DNA from: SAR202 cluster bacterium bin127
GTDB lineage: Bacteria > Chloroflexota > Dehalococcoidia > Lucifugimonadales > Lucifugimonadaceae
DNA length: 64,000 nucleotides
Assembly (NCBI GenBank): GCA_002239045.1
Contig: MPNN01000002.1
Coordinates: 124,001-188,000, forward strand
Direction: 5' to 3'
The notes beneath the pieces were generated by a model. That model ran no database searches. It saw only the letters and a program-made list of their open reading frames with translations, and had not been told where the DNA came from. Numbering within the stretch: the stretch's first letter is position 1; every line of letters starts with the position of its first letter. Below are positions 8,877 through 17,419 of this stretch, one piece after another. A program made the translations under genes and the position numbers.

Positions 8877-10139
8877 TTATGCTGCCGCTGCGGGTGCTTC
8901 AACTGCGCCGCGGTAGATGCCTCTGAGGCTACCAAGTGCGAGGCTGGCGACAACGATTGCGGTGAAGCCCAGGCCGAGTATCCAGAGGAGGTTGGATACG
9001 CCGATCGCGTCTGCTGCGAAGCCGTTTACGAGGTTGAGGACGGCCATGGTGCCGCCGATGATGATGTGACTGAATCCGGTAATTCGCCCGCGCATTTCGT
9101 CGGGGGCCAGCGCCTGTACCATCGCACCCGCAATCGCCATGAATGCGGCCTGCGTCCCTCCCATAGCGGCGGCTCCGACCAGCGCCGACGGGAGGTTGGT
9201 CGCGGATGCGAGCACGATCATCGATGCACCGCTCAAGGCGCCTGCGACGAGCAGGATGATTCCCCGGCTCTGCGAGTTGCGGATGCCGCTAATGGCGAAT
9301 ACGCCCACGAGAGCTCCGGCACCAACAGCCATCATCAGGTTATTCGCGTGCTCGGGCTCGCCCAATACTTGCTGCGACAGCACCGGCAGGATCGTCTCGA
9401 ACGACATGGTCATCGCGCAGTGGAGGGCGATGAGTATGAATATGACCCGGAGCCTCCTGTCTGCCCAGGCGTAGGAAGCTGCTTCGACGATGCTGGTTAA
9501 CATCCCTGCGCCTTTGGTGAGAGCGCCCGTTGAACGGGTGCGGACGGCGAGGATGCTGGCGATGCTAACGACATAGAGGCCCGCGCATGCGAGGAACGCG
9601 GCGCTGGTTCCGCCGAAGATCAATGCGGGAGCGATCAATGCAGGTCCAACCAACCGTGCGCCTTGTAGCGACATCTGATTCAGGGCGATGGCGTTGAGAA
9701 GGTGCTCTTTGGGAACGAGGTTGGGAACCAGCGCCTGAGTGGCGGTCATCTGGAACGCTCGGAAAGTGCCATTGAGTAGAGAGAGCCCGATAAGGATCCC
9801 AACACCCAAGAGGTCAGCGAAGGCGAGTCCTGCAAGCAGCAGCACGTTCAAGGTCTGCAACACGTACGCGATGGCCAAGACGGAGCGCCGGTCGAAGCGG
9901 TCGGCGAGGTAGCCAGCGAAAGGCGGCATCACGAACCGCGGCACCATTGCCGCGAAGGTTGCGACGCCGACCCAACCAGCCGAATCGGTCATCTCGAGCA
10001 CGAGCACGCCGCGTGCGATGATCAATGCCCAGTATGCGGATTGACCACCGAGGCTCCCGAGCATGATCCATCGGAAGTCGCGATAGTGAAGCGCGGTCAG
10101 GTATCGATCGCGCGTAGCTCTAGCTTTGGCGAGGTCCAT
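8877..10139 (-). CDS. MFS transporter (EntS/MFS_3-like)
   Basis: A 420-residue carrier with about twelve hydrophobic segments. The loop between segments 2 and 3 has the MFS motif A form GYLADRFDRRSVLA near residues 75-88. The Gln/Ala-rich segment FRAFQMTATQALVPNLVP and the NLVPKEHLLNAIAL stretch are typical of the MFS_3 (enterobactin exporter-like) group. It probably exports a small molecule; the substrate is unknown. It lies between trpD and trpC on the same strand, breaking the trp cluster. A link to tryptophan or indole export is possible but unsupported. Confidence 0.85.
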   Translation of the reverse strand: MDLAKARATRDRYLTALHYRDFRWIMLGSLGGQSAYWALIIARGVLVLEMTDSAGWVGVATFAAMVPRFVMPPFAGYLADRFDRRSVLAIAYVLQTLNVLLLAGLAFADLLGVGILIGLSLLNGTFRAFQMTATQALVPNLVPKEHLLNAIALNQMSLQGARLVGPALIAPALIFGGTSAAFLACAGLYVVSIASILAVRTRSTGALTKGAGMLTSIVEAASYAWADRRLRVIFILIALHCAMTMSFETILPVLSQQVLGEPEHANNLMMAVGAGALVGVFAISGIRNSQSRGIILLVAGALSGASMIVLASATNLPSALVGAAAMGGTQAAFMAIAGAMVQALAPDEMRGRITGFSHIIIGGTMAVLNLVNGFAADAIGVSNLLWILGLGFTAIVVASLALGSLRGIYRGAVEAPAAAA

Positions 10140-10288
10140 GGGTGGCTTGTGTCCGACCGATATCCCTGATTTCGCGTCGAACGCGGTAGACGGTTAGCGG
10201 CAATGTTACACCTGACCCCGATGGTGCGCCGTCCGTTTTTGAGTTTTAGCGATGGGTGTCGCCCGCAGGCATCACCGTCGAGGCACGT

Positions 10289-11335
10289 TTAACTCAGGCC
10301 GCTGCTGACCTTCGCGAGCGCGGCGAGTTTGGTGGCTGCCGCTCCGCTGTCGATGCTGTCTTTCGCCATTAGGGCGGCGTCGTTGAAGCTTTCGGCTTTT
10401 CCAGCTGCCAAGAGGGCGACCGCCGCATTGATGGCGACTACGTTGTAGCGGGACCGTTCCGGGCTCGGTGGTGCGTTGTGCTCGCCTCCTGTGCCGGCAA
10501 AGACGGTTCGGATTATTTCGGCGCTATGTTCGACCGATTCTGCCACTAAGTGGTCTCGACTACCTTCGGGCAAGCCAAAGTCGGCAGGGCGGGTGCGGCG
10601 ACGTTTGAGGATGTCAGGTGTTACCTGGAACATCAGAGTGTGGTCCTCGATGTCGACCTCGTCTGCACCCGATTCGGCGTGGACCACCAATGCGTAATCG
10701 GTTCCAAGCAGTTGGAGTGCCTTCGCGATTTTCTCCGAGGTTGCACGATCAGCGACACCGATCACCTGGCGTGTAGCACCAGCAGGATTGGTCAACGGTC
10801 CGAGGATATTGAAGACGGTGCGGATGCCGATTTGGGGTCGGAGTGGTCCGGCGAAGCGCATCGCCGGATGGAAGGCTTGGGCGAACATGAAGCCGATACC
10901 GGCTTCATTGACGCATCGGAACACGCCTTCAGGTCCGAGCAAGATGTTCACACCCAGAGCTTCCAAAACGTCGGCGCTGCCGGTTGAACCTGACATGGCA
11001 CGGTTGCCGTGTTTGGCCACATGCACCCCAGCGCCAGCCACCACTAACGCCGCGGCCGTCGAGATGTTGAACCATTCCTTGCCGCTGCCACCCGTCCCGC
11101 ACGTATCGACCGTATCGACACCAGGGCTCACATGCAACGAGACGTCTCGCATCACCGACGCCATGCCCGCGATTTCTTCAGGGGTCTCACCCTTCATGCG
11201 GAGTGCGGTAACGAAGGAACCGAACTGGGCTTCGGTAGCCTCGCCGCCCATGATCTGCGCCATAACGTCTGCGGCTTCGGATTGTGAGAGGTCGAGGTTA
11301 TCGACAACGGCTTGGATGCCTTGTTGGATGTTCAT
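10289..11335 (-). CDS. trpD: Anthranilate phosphoribosyltransferase
   Basis: TrpD transfers phosphoribose from PRPP to anthranilate. The 348-residue protein has the PRPP-binding DTCGTGGSGKEWFNIST motif near residue 78, followed by AKHGNRAMSGSTGSADVLEALG and the magnesium-binding DEVDIEDHT region near 227. The helical N-terminal domain is complete. Start is ATG 11335. It is separated from trpG by the DUF4926 gene and the divergent toxin-antitoxin pair, so it probably has its own promoter in the 145 bp before it. Confidence 0.96.
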   Translation of the reverse strand: MNIQQGIQAVVDNLDLSQSEAADVMAQIMGGEATEAQFGSFVTALRMKGETPEEIAGMASVMRDVSLHVSPGVDTVDTCGTGGSGKEWFNISTAAALVVAGAGVHVAKHGNRAMSGSTGSADVLEALGVNILLGPEGVFRCVNEAGIGFMFAQAFHPAMRFAGPLRPQIGIRTVFNILGPLTNPAGATRQVIGVADRATSEKIAKALQLLGTDYALVVHAESGADEVDIEDHTLMFQVTPDILKRRRTRPADFGLPEGSRDHLVAESVEHSAEIIRTVFAGTGGEHNAPPSPERSRYNVVAINAAVALLAAGKAESFNDAALMAKDSIDSGAAATKLAALAKVSSGLS

Positions 11336-11480
11336 GGTGGGGTCGGAGGTGAATCTATGTCGGTCTTAATGATGTTATGAACTACGAGGTTGGTTCGCTT
11401 ACGCGAGTGCTATGTTGCTGCGGCATCGCAAGGAGCTTATGGTGGGGATGGCGTAAAATCGGACGCAGTGGAGGAATCTG

Positions 11481-11729
11481 GTGGATCAAGAACAAGAACT
11501 ATTAAACAGAATAACGTTCAGACCAGAGATATTCGGCGGCAAACCGATAGTCCGAGACATGCGGATTGCGGTCGAACATGTTTTAGGTTGGCTCGCGGCC
11601 GGCGATAGCGAAGAGACGATTCTGCGAGAGTATCCGTTGCTCGAATCCGAAGATATCCGCGCGTGTTTGTTGTTCGCACACCGTTCGCTGTCAGGCGAAC
11701 GTGTTCATGAGCGAATCCCGGTCGGTTAA
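11481..11729 (+). CDS. DUF433 antitoxin-like protein
   Basis: An 82-residue protein with the DUF433 pattern: ITFRPEIFGGKPIVRDMRI, then VLGWLAAGDSEETILREYP and a helix DIRACLLFAHR. This is a winged or ribbon-helix type DNA-binding fold thought to act as an antitoxin for PIN-like partners. Start is GTG with GAGG ten bases upstream. The gene ends five bases before the DUF5615 gene, and the two form an operon that diverges from trpD. Confidence 0.88.
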   Translation: MDQEQELLNRITFRPEIFGGKPIVRDMRIAVEHVLGWLAAGDSEETILREYPLLESEDIRACLLFAHRSLSGERVHERIPVG

Positions 11730-11734
11730 GAACG

Positions 11735-12097
11735 GTGAAATTCTTACTCGATGTTTGCTCCGAATCTCGTGGCATGCGGACGATGTTGGTCGACGATGGG
11801 CATGATGTCCTTTCTGCATCAGAGAACGACCCGAGGGCTTCGGACGAATCGCTTCTCGCACTCGCGACACGAGAAGAGCGAGTGCTGGTAACCGAGGATA
11901 AGGATTTCGGTGAGTTAGTGTTTCTACGAGGATTGCCGCGCCCGTGCATTATCCGGTTTGTTGACATGCCAGTTGCGGAAAAAGTATCGGCGATGCGTGA
12001 TTTAATCCAAGACCATCCTCAAGCCATGGTTGAAGGCAACCTAATTGTGGTAACGCAAAATCGGGTTCGAATCCGCGCATTCGACCCTGAAAGCTAG
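11735..12097 (+). CDS. DUF5615 PIN-like toxin
   Basis: A 120-residue PIN-like (Mut7-C related) predicted ribonuclease. Acidic residues that would bind metal are in KFLLDVC, DDGHDV and TEDKDFGELV, and the order matches DUF5615. Start is GTG 11735, five bases after the DUF433 stop. With the upstream gene it forms a typical predicted type II toxin-antitoxin pair. Toxic activity is inferred from the family only. Confidence 0.87.
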   Translation: MKFLLDVCSESRGMRTMLVDDGHDVLSASENDPRASDESLLALATREERVLVTEDKDFGELVFLRGLPRPCIIRFVDMPVAEKVSAMRDLIQDHPQAMVEGNLIVVTQNRVRIRAFDPES

Positions 12098-12113
12098 CCC
12101 GGGTAGTTAGTTC

Positions 12114-12362
12114 CTACGCCGCAATCGGCGGCTCGATCGTTCTGGCGTGGGAGATGTCGTCTCGTGATACGGCGCGCGCTTGGGAGTGGAGCACGGTGGC
12201 GAGAGCGATCGTTTCGCCTTCTAAAGACATGAATTCGACGATGTATGCCTCACCACCTTGGTGGATGTGCACGACGGTCCCAACATCGCCGGGGCGCAGA
12301 TCCACATTCTCGTCGCCCTTGACGTGATCGGTTAGCACGATCTGTTCGTGTTCTTTGAACAT
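12114..12362 (-). CDS. DUF4926 domain protein
   Basis: An 82-residue small beta-rich protein with the DUF4926 pattern: IVLTDHV, LRPGDVGTVVHIHQGGEAY, VEFMSLEGETIALATVL and a final SQARAV. Function of the family is unknown; members often sit near toxin-antitoxin or defence genes. It ends 16 bp from the DUF5615 gene (tail to tail). Its 5' flank holds a structured RNA-like element at 12430-12495. Confidence 0.8.
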   Translation of the reverse strand: MFKEHEQIVLTDHVKGDENVDLRPGDVGTVVHIHQGGEAYIVEFMSLEGETIALATVLHSQARAVSRDDISHARTIEPPIAA

Positions 12363-12429
12363 GTCACTCAGGCTACACCGTTACGACGCAGCGAGAATCA
12401 ACGAGCGCGTTAAACTCGAACCAAAGGTT

Positions 12430-12495
12430 CCCCCTCGATGACAAGAGCCCAAGGGGCTCTCTCCGGAAACGGAGTAGTCGAGGGGGTCGTTTTTT
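12430..12495 (+). ncRNA. Three-way-junction RNA element with a U tract
   Basis: On the + strand a 9-bp outer helix (CCCCCTCGA with TCGAGGGGG, 12430-12438 and 12478-12486) encloses two hairpins. One is AGAGCCC/GGGCTCT with a three-base loop. The other is CTCCG-GAAA-CGGAG, closed by a GNRA tetraloop. It is followed by six T residues at 12490-12495. It could be a small RNA ending in its own terminator, a terminator after trpG, or a leader element of the DUF4926 gene read on the other strand. I do not recognise a named riboswitch. Confidence 0.5.
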
Positions 12496-12540
12496 GGCAA
12501 TTACTTCGCGTGAGCATCAAAGGATGATGTAGGCAACCCC

Positions 12541-13113
12541 TCACACCCCCATCTCCAAAAAGTTCTGCAGCAGATCCTTCCCCGGCCGCGTCAGTATCGA
12601 CTCAGGGTGGAACTGCACCCCCTCCAACGGCATCTCTGGATGTCGCATCCCCATGATTACTCCGCTCTCCGCCGACCTCGCGGTGACTTCGAAGCCCGGC
12701 GGTACGGCGTCTGGCTGAACTGCCAACGAGTGGTAGCGGACGGCTTCGAAGGGGTTAGGCAAATCCTTAAAGACGCCCTTGCCGTCGTGTTCGATCATCG
12801 AGGTCTTGCCGTGTTTGAGTTCGCCGGCGTGGTCGACGATGCCGCCGAAGGCTTCGCCGATGGCTTGGTGGCCGAGGCACACTCCCAATACAGGAATTTT
12901 CCCCGCGAAGTGTCTGATGGCGTCGATGGATATGCCGGCGTTGCGAGGGTGAGAGGGGCCCGGTGAGACGACGAGACGCTCTGGTTCCATGTCGGCGAGT
13001 TCTTCGACGTTGGCTTTGTCGTTACGGATGACCTTTACGTCGGCACCCAACTCGGAGAGGTATTGGAACAGGTTGTAGGTGAAACTGTCATAGTTGTCGA
13101 TTAGAAGGAGCAT
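12541..13113 (-). CDS. trpG: Anthranilate synthase glutamine amidotransferase subunit
   Basis: A 190-residue class I glutaminase that supplies ammonia to TrpE. The nucleophile Cys79 is in GVCLGHQ, the oxyanion region is VSPGPSHP near residue 50, and the His-Glu pair is in VQFHPES near 167. In many bacteria this protein also serves 4-amino-4-deoxychorismate synthase. It begins three bases after the trpE stop, so trpE and trpG form a tight operon under the T-box before trpS. Confidence 0.96.
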   Translation of the reverse strand: MLLLIDNYDSFTYNLFQYLSELGADVKVIRNDKANVEELADMEPERLVVSPGPSHPRNAGISIDAIRHFAGKIPVLGVCLGHQAIGEAFGGIVDHAGELKHGKTSMIEHDGKGVFKDLPNPFEAVRYHSLAVQPDAVPPGFEVTARSAESGVIMGMRHPEMPLEGVQFHPESILTRPGKDLLQNFLEMGV

Positions 13114-13116
13114 GGT

Positions 13117-14700
13117 TCATGCCTCCATTACGGACTCGGCATGGTCGATGGCGTGCATGAGCGCGCCCATCTTATGCAGGGTCTCTTCGTATTCGGTCTG
13201 AGGGTCGGAGTCGGCGACAATTCCGCCGCCTGCTTGGAGGTACGCGACGCCGTCGCGCAGGGTCATGGTGCGGAGCGAGATCGCGGTGTCCATGTTGCCG
13301 GAGTAGGAGAAGTAACCGACGGCTCCTGAATAGGGACCTCGCTTGTCGGGTTCGTACTCGGCGATGATCTCCATGGCGCGGATTTTAGGTGCGCCGGACA
13401 CGGTGCCAGCCGGGAATCCAGCGCGCAGCACATCATAGATGTCGTATCCGTCGTCAAGGATGCCCTCGACGTGTGAGACGATGTGCATGATGTGCGAGTA
13501 GCGTTCGATTTCGAGCTGCTGAGTGACGCGCACGGAGCCCGGTCGACTGATGCGTCCGACATCATTGCGACCGAGGTCGAGCAACATGACGTGCTCAGCG
13601 ATCTCCTTTTCGTCGGCGAGCAGTTCGGTGGCCAGCGCTTCGTCTTCCTCGGGAGTCGTTCCGCGCGGTCGCGATCCGGCGATCGGGTGGACGGCAACCT
13701 GACCATCTACCGATTGGACGAGCAGTTCGGGAGAGGCGCCGATAATCTGGAAACCGTCGAGATCGAGGTAGAACATGTACGGCGAGGGATTGATGGCTCG
13801 GAGCGAACGGTAGAGGTCGAACGGCTCAACCGCCGTCCGACGCGTCAGCCGCTGCGATACCACCACCTGAATGATCTCGCCGTCGTAGATCGCCGTTTTG
13901 CAGGCTTCGACCATCTGTCGATAGTTTTCTCTCGACATGTTTGGGACGTAACGATGCCCAATTGCTTCGTCGGATCCGTCGGTATACCATCCAACGGGCA
14001 TCGATGCCGCTGATCCTATGAAGTCGTAGTCGATATCGGCGTCGTTGGCACGAGAAGTCGAGTGCGCGGGTGTGCCTGAGCGACGCATGGCGGAGTCTGG
14101 CAAAGGGCCGGAGAGGCGATTGATCAACTCTTCGATGCGTTGCGCCGCGGCGTCATAAGCGTTTTTCGGATCGGTGTCGCTCGAAATTGCGACGTGGGCG
14201 ACGACGATGATGCTCTGGCGAACGTGGTCGAATATCAGCATCGAGTCGGTGAGCAGGAAGACGGCTTCGGGAACGTCCATGCCGGATGCTTCATCAGAAA
14301 TCTCGGGAACGCGTGGTTCGAAGTACTTGATGGCATCGTATGCGACATAGCCGACAGCGCCGCCGTCGAATTTGGGCAGACCGTCGACTTCGGGATAGTT
14401 GATGTGCCCGAGCCGATCCTTCAACACGTTCAATGGGTCGACGTTTCCGAGTCCGGTTCCTGCGCCGGTTCGTATCACTTCGGCAGGTTCGGTTCCGAGG
14501 AACGAGTATCGGGCGACGTTCTCGCCACCCTCTACGCTTTCGAAGAGGAAGGAGTTGTTTCCGCGGGCGACTTTAATGAAGGCCGAAACTGGCGTTTCTA
14601 GGTCAGCTGATATTTCTCGATATACCGGGATGATGTTGTAGCCTTCGCCCGCCAAGCGCTCGAAGGTCTCGATATCCGGTGTGTACATGTCGTCATTCAT
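13117..14700 (-). CDS. trpE: Anthranilate synthase component I
   Basis: TrpE makes anthranilate from chorismate with ammonia from TrpG. The chorismate-binding domain fills the C-terminal half: IIQVVVSQRL, GASPELLV, PIAGSRPRGTTPEED, HVMLLDLGRNDVGR, FPAGTVSGAPKIRAMEII and LQAGGGIVADSDP. The start ATG 14700 gives 527 residues; the open frame extends to 14778 but the extra part does not resemble the family. An ATG at 14688 is possible. It follows trpS by 68 bp on the same strand. Confidence 0.95.
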   Translation of the reverse strand: MNDDMYTPDIETFERLAGEGYNIIPVYREISADLETPVSAFIKVARGNNSFLFESVEGGENVARYSFLGTEPAEVIRTGAGTGLGNVDPLNVLKDRLGHINYPEVDGLPKFDGGAVGYVAYDAIKYFEPRVPEISDEASGMDVPEAVFLLTDSMLIFDHVRQSIIVVAHVAISSDTDPKNAYDAAAQRIEELINRLSGPLPDSAMRRSGTPAHSTSRANDADIDYDFIGSAASMPVGWYTDGSDEAIGHRYVPNMSRENYRQMVEACKTAIYDGEIIQVVVSQRLTRRTAVEPFDLYRSLRAINPSPYMFYLDLDGFQIIGASPELLVQSVDGQVAVHPIAGSRPRGTTPEEDEALATELLADEKEIAEHVMLLDLGRNDVGRISRPGSVRVTQQLEIERYSHIMHIVSHVEGILDDGYDIYDVLRAGFPAGTVSGAPKIRAMEIIAEYEPDKRGPYSGAVGYFSYSGNMDTAISLRTMTLRDGVAYLQAGGGIVADSDPQTEYEETLHKMGALMHAIDHAESVMEA

Positions 14701-14768
14701 CTTTGGTCGTGTCCATTCGCTAATGCATTGCTTTCGCTGACTGGGCCGAAACCGCAAAGCGGCTCCGG

Positions 14769-15839
14769 CTACGACCATGACGATGTGTAGGAGCTGATTC
14801 GCATGGCGTCGCGAACTCTCTGCATGGTTTGTGCGGCGATGCTACGGCCTCTCCTGACGCCTTGCATCAACACATCCTCGACGTATGGCATGTCGTTCTT
14901 GTAATGCTCTCGGCTATCACGGATTGGGTCTAGGAAGTCGTTGAGCGCTTGGGCAAGTGCGGTTTTGACCTCGACATCGCCGACCGTTCCCTTGCGGTAC
15001 CGGTCTTTGAATTCTTCGATCTGTTGCGTATTCGGGTTGAAGGCGTCGTGGTATTCGAAAACGGGGTTTCCTTCGACGCGGCCCGGAATATCGGCGCGAA
15101 TGCGGTTCGGATCGGTGAACATGCTGCGCACCTTGCGGTTGACGGTGTCGGCGTCGTCGCTGAGCATGATGGCGTTGCCCCTGGATTTACTCATCTTTGC
15201 GTTGCCATCGGTACCGACGAGCCTGCCAACTTCGCCGATGAGGGTAGCGGGTTCGGGAAATACCGGGGTGAACATGCGATTGAATTTGCGGGCCACCTCG
15301 CGCGTCATTTCGATGTGGGGTGCTTGGTCTTCGCCGACCGGGACGAGGTGTGCGCGCGGAAGCAGGATGTCTGCGACTTGGCTCATTGGATAGTTGTAGA
15401 AACCGACCGTTCGACGCTCGACCGGCAGGCTGTCGATCTCGGATTTCAGGGTTGGGTTTCGTTCAAGCATCCCCAACGGTGTCACGAACGAAAGGAGCAT
15501 GGTGAGTTCGGCGTGTTCGGGGACATAGCTCTGGACTACGAACGACGACTTTTCGGGATCGAGTCCGACGGCGAGCCAGTCGAGGGTTACGTCGAGTACC
15601 GACTCACGTATGAGGTCGATGTCGTGGAAATGATCGCCCAGGGCCTGGTAGTCGGCAATGAGGAAATAGCACTCATACTCGTTTTGAAGATCGAGCCAGT
15701 TCTTCAACGCCCCGACGTAGTGCCCCAAGTGGAGCGCGCCGGTGGGACGAATGCCGGTAAGGATTCTCGGCTTCGCGCCGGGCGCGACATCGAAGTGTCG
15801 AGGTTGCTTTGTTTTAGGTGTGGTTGCGGTTGTGTTCAT
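14769..15839 (-). CDS. trpS: Tryptophanyl-tRNA synthetase
   Basis: Class I tRNA synthetase that charges tRNA-Trp. From ATG 15839 it has 356 residues. The HIGH-type motif is in [15 protein letters not shown] near residue 37, and the KMSKS motif is in [15 protein letters not shown]. The [21 protein letters not shown] segment is diagnostic for TrpRS. The frame is open upstream to 16001, but that stretch is the T-box leader, not protein. The T-box implies that uncharged tRNA-Trp switches on trpS and the genes after it. Confidence 0.96.
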   Translation of the reverse strand: MNTTATTPKTKQPRHFDVAPGAKPRILTGIRPTGALHLGHYVGALKNWLDLQNEYECYFLIADYQALGDHFHDIDLIRESVLDVTLDWLAVGLDPEKSSFVVQSYVPEHAELTMLLSFVTPLGMLERNPTLKSEIDSLPVERRTVGFYNYPMSQVADILLPRAHLVPVGEDQAPHIEMTREVARKFNRMFTPVFPEPATLIGEVGRLVGTDGNAKMSKSRGNAIMLSDDADTVNRKVRSMFTDPNRIRADIPGRVEGNPVFEYHDAFNPNTQQIEEFKDRYRKGTVGDVEVKTALAQALNDFLDPIRDSREHYKNDMPYVEDVLMQGVRRGRSIAAQTMQRVRDAMRISSYTSSWS

Positions 15840-15883
15840 GGCCGATGTTGGTTCCGCTGGAACTACGGATCTCCAACAAACGA

Positions 15884-16100
15884 AAATCCCCGTCCCAGAT
15901 GTATTCATTTCTTTCGGGACAGGGACGAGCGTGGCTCGCGGTGCCACCCTGTTTCGGCGCTTACTGTCATCCCGGCGACAGCCGAGACCTACACGCCGCA
16001 ACTCAATTTTGGATGTTTAACGTATCCAACCCCGGCTGCGGATAATGCGTCTTCCGACGGTTCCCCGTAGCGGCTCTCGGGTCCAATTCAGTATCGCGTC
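15884..16100 (-). promoter_or_regulatory. T-box riboswitch leader of the trpS-trpE-trpG operon
   Basis: On the minus strand, 15937-15950 reads AGGGTGGCACCGCG, the canonical 14-nt T-box sequence. Just downstream, GTCCCTGTCCC pairs with GGGACGGGGAT and is followed by TTTTCGTTT, an intrinsic terminator that ends about 45 bases before the trpS ATG. A hairpin TTGGAT/ATCCAA (16008-16028) and a CTGTC/GACAG hairpin (15965-15982) lie between stem I and the T-box, where stems II and III are expected. UGG (Trp) codons that could be the specifier occur at 16083-16085 and 16026-16028; the first lies in the likely stem I. T-box logic is known: uncharged tRNA stabilises the antiterminator. The exact stem I fold is not resolved by eye. 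Confidence 0.88.
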
Positions 16101-16309
16101 GCCATGCCGGACTTTCAGCGGATCATACCGGCTCTCTTTGGATGGCGTTGGACGAACCTACTAATCCCGTTCGTTGCCTTTAGCTTCTCAGTAGCTTCTC
16201 AGGTGCTTACGCGATCAAGTGTATGTTCGGCCCCGAAGGGGAGTCAAATCCGGATGGCGTTACAATCAAACCATTGCAGACGGCCCTTAATCGGGTGTTG
16301 GGTAGCAAA

Positions 16310-17419
16310 ATGCTCAAAGAATTCAGAATCCAGAACTTTCGCGGCTTGGAGGAAGTGACTCTGAGAGATCTTGGTCGCATCAATTTGATCGGCGGCAAGA
16401 ACGGTTCGGGTAAGACGTCGGTCTTGGAGGCGCTTTGGATGTTCGCTGCCCCGGGAAGGCCCGACATCGCTTACAGAGTGACGGGCTTCAGGGGACTGAA
16501 CGCGGCTACAGGTGCCACCGTGTTCAGAGATTTGTTCAATCAGTTCGATCCAGAAAAACGGATCGAATTGTCTGGCTTAGGTTATTCAGCGTCGGACGCC
16601 GATAAACTCGCGGTCTCATTGCGCGAACACAACAGGCGGCTCGAACCATTTGGAAGTGGTTCGGCGCAAAATGTCGCTGCTCGCAGCGAGTACTCCCAAG
16701 CGTTGAGCTCGTACGAGATAGTGTTTGATTTCCTAACCACCGATGGTACGAAGCACTCATCAACGGGAATCTGGGCACAGGAAACTCAAGTATCGGTGCC
16801 CGCACAGACAATGGAAGTCAAGAGGGGCATTCACGTCGAATCTACCGAAGACATCGAAGTTATGCCAGCATCTTTTTCCCTTCCCAAAGGTCGTCAGCCG
16901 CAAGCTCAAATTGCTTCCAACTTTGGTGCTTTTCAACTCGATCGTCAAGAGGCTAATGTGCTTGAATTCGTGCAGGCAATAGGGCCTCGTGTCATGTCGC
17001 TGGTACCGGTGACGTTGGAAGGTGAAGTGATTCTGCACGCCGAAATCGAAGACCAAAAAGGCCTCTACCCGGTCAATTTACTCGGCGAAGGAGCCTTCAG
17101 AATTCTCGAGTTCGCCACTTCAATTGCACAGATTGATGGCGGGCAATACATGATCGACGAAATCGAAAATGGGTTGCATTACACCGTTTTGGTGAACGTA
17201 TTTGAGCGTTTGTATGAATTGGCTAGTCATCATAATGTGCAGGTGTTCGCAACGACGCATAGTTGGGAATGCGTCAAGGCGGCACACGACGCTTTGGGGC
17301 CTGTGGGCGGGAAATTCAACTATCACCGAATTGGCAGACGCGACGGAAAAGCTAGAGCTGTAAGTTACGACGAAGACATGCTAAGCACAGCGTTTAAAGT
17401 CGGATGGGAAATTCGATGA
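16310..17419 (+). CDS. OLD/RecF-like AAA ATPase of a two-gene system
   Basis: A 369-residue SMC/RecF/OLD-type ATPase. It opens with MLKEFRIQNFRGLEE, a hallmark N-terminus of this group, then Walker A GGKNGSGKTS (Lys35). The C-terminal half has an ABC-like signature region LLGEGAFRILEFA, Walker B YMIDEIENGLHY and the VFATTHSWE H-loop. The long middle region without a recognised motif may form a coiled-coil or dimer part. It overlaps the next gene by four bases (ATGA), so the two are co-translated. Pairing with a TOPRIM partner recalls PARIS (AriA/AriB), Gabija and OLD systems. A phage-defence role is an inference. Confidence 0.85.
   Translation: MLKEFRIQNFRGLEEVTLRDLGRINLIGGKNGSGKTSVLEALWMFAAPGRPDIAYRVTGFRGLNAATGATVFRDLFNQFDPEKRIELSGLGYSASDADKLAVSLREHNRRLEPFGSGSAQNVAARSEYSQALSSYEIVFDFLTTDGTKHSSTGIWAQETQVSVPAQTMEVKRGIHVESTEDIEVMPASFSLPKGRQPQAQIASNFGAFQLDRQEANVLEFVQAIGPRVMSLVPVTLEGEVILHAEIEDQKGLYPVNLLGEGAFRILEFATSIAQIDGGQYMIDEIENGLHYTVLVNVFERLYELASHHNVQVFATTHSWECVKAAHDALGPVGGKFNYHRIGRRDGKARAVSYDEDMLSTAFKVGWEIR

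Noticed and set aside
14949-16070. A 373-codon open frame on the + strand opposite trpS
   Set aside because: Antisense to trpS and its T-box leader; no family similarity.
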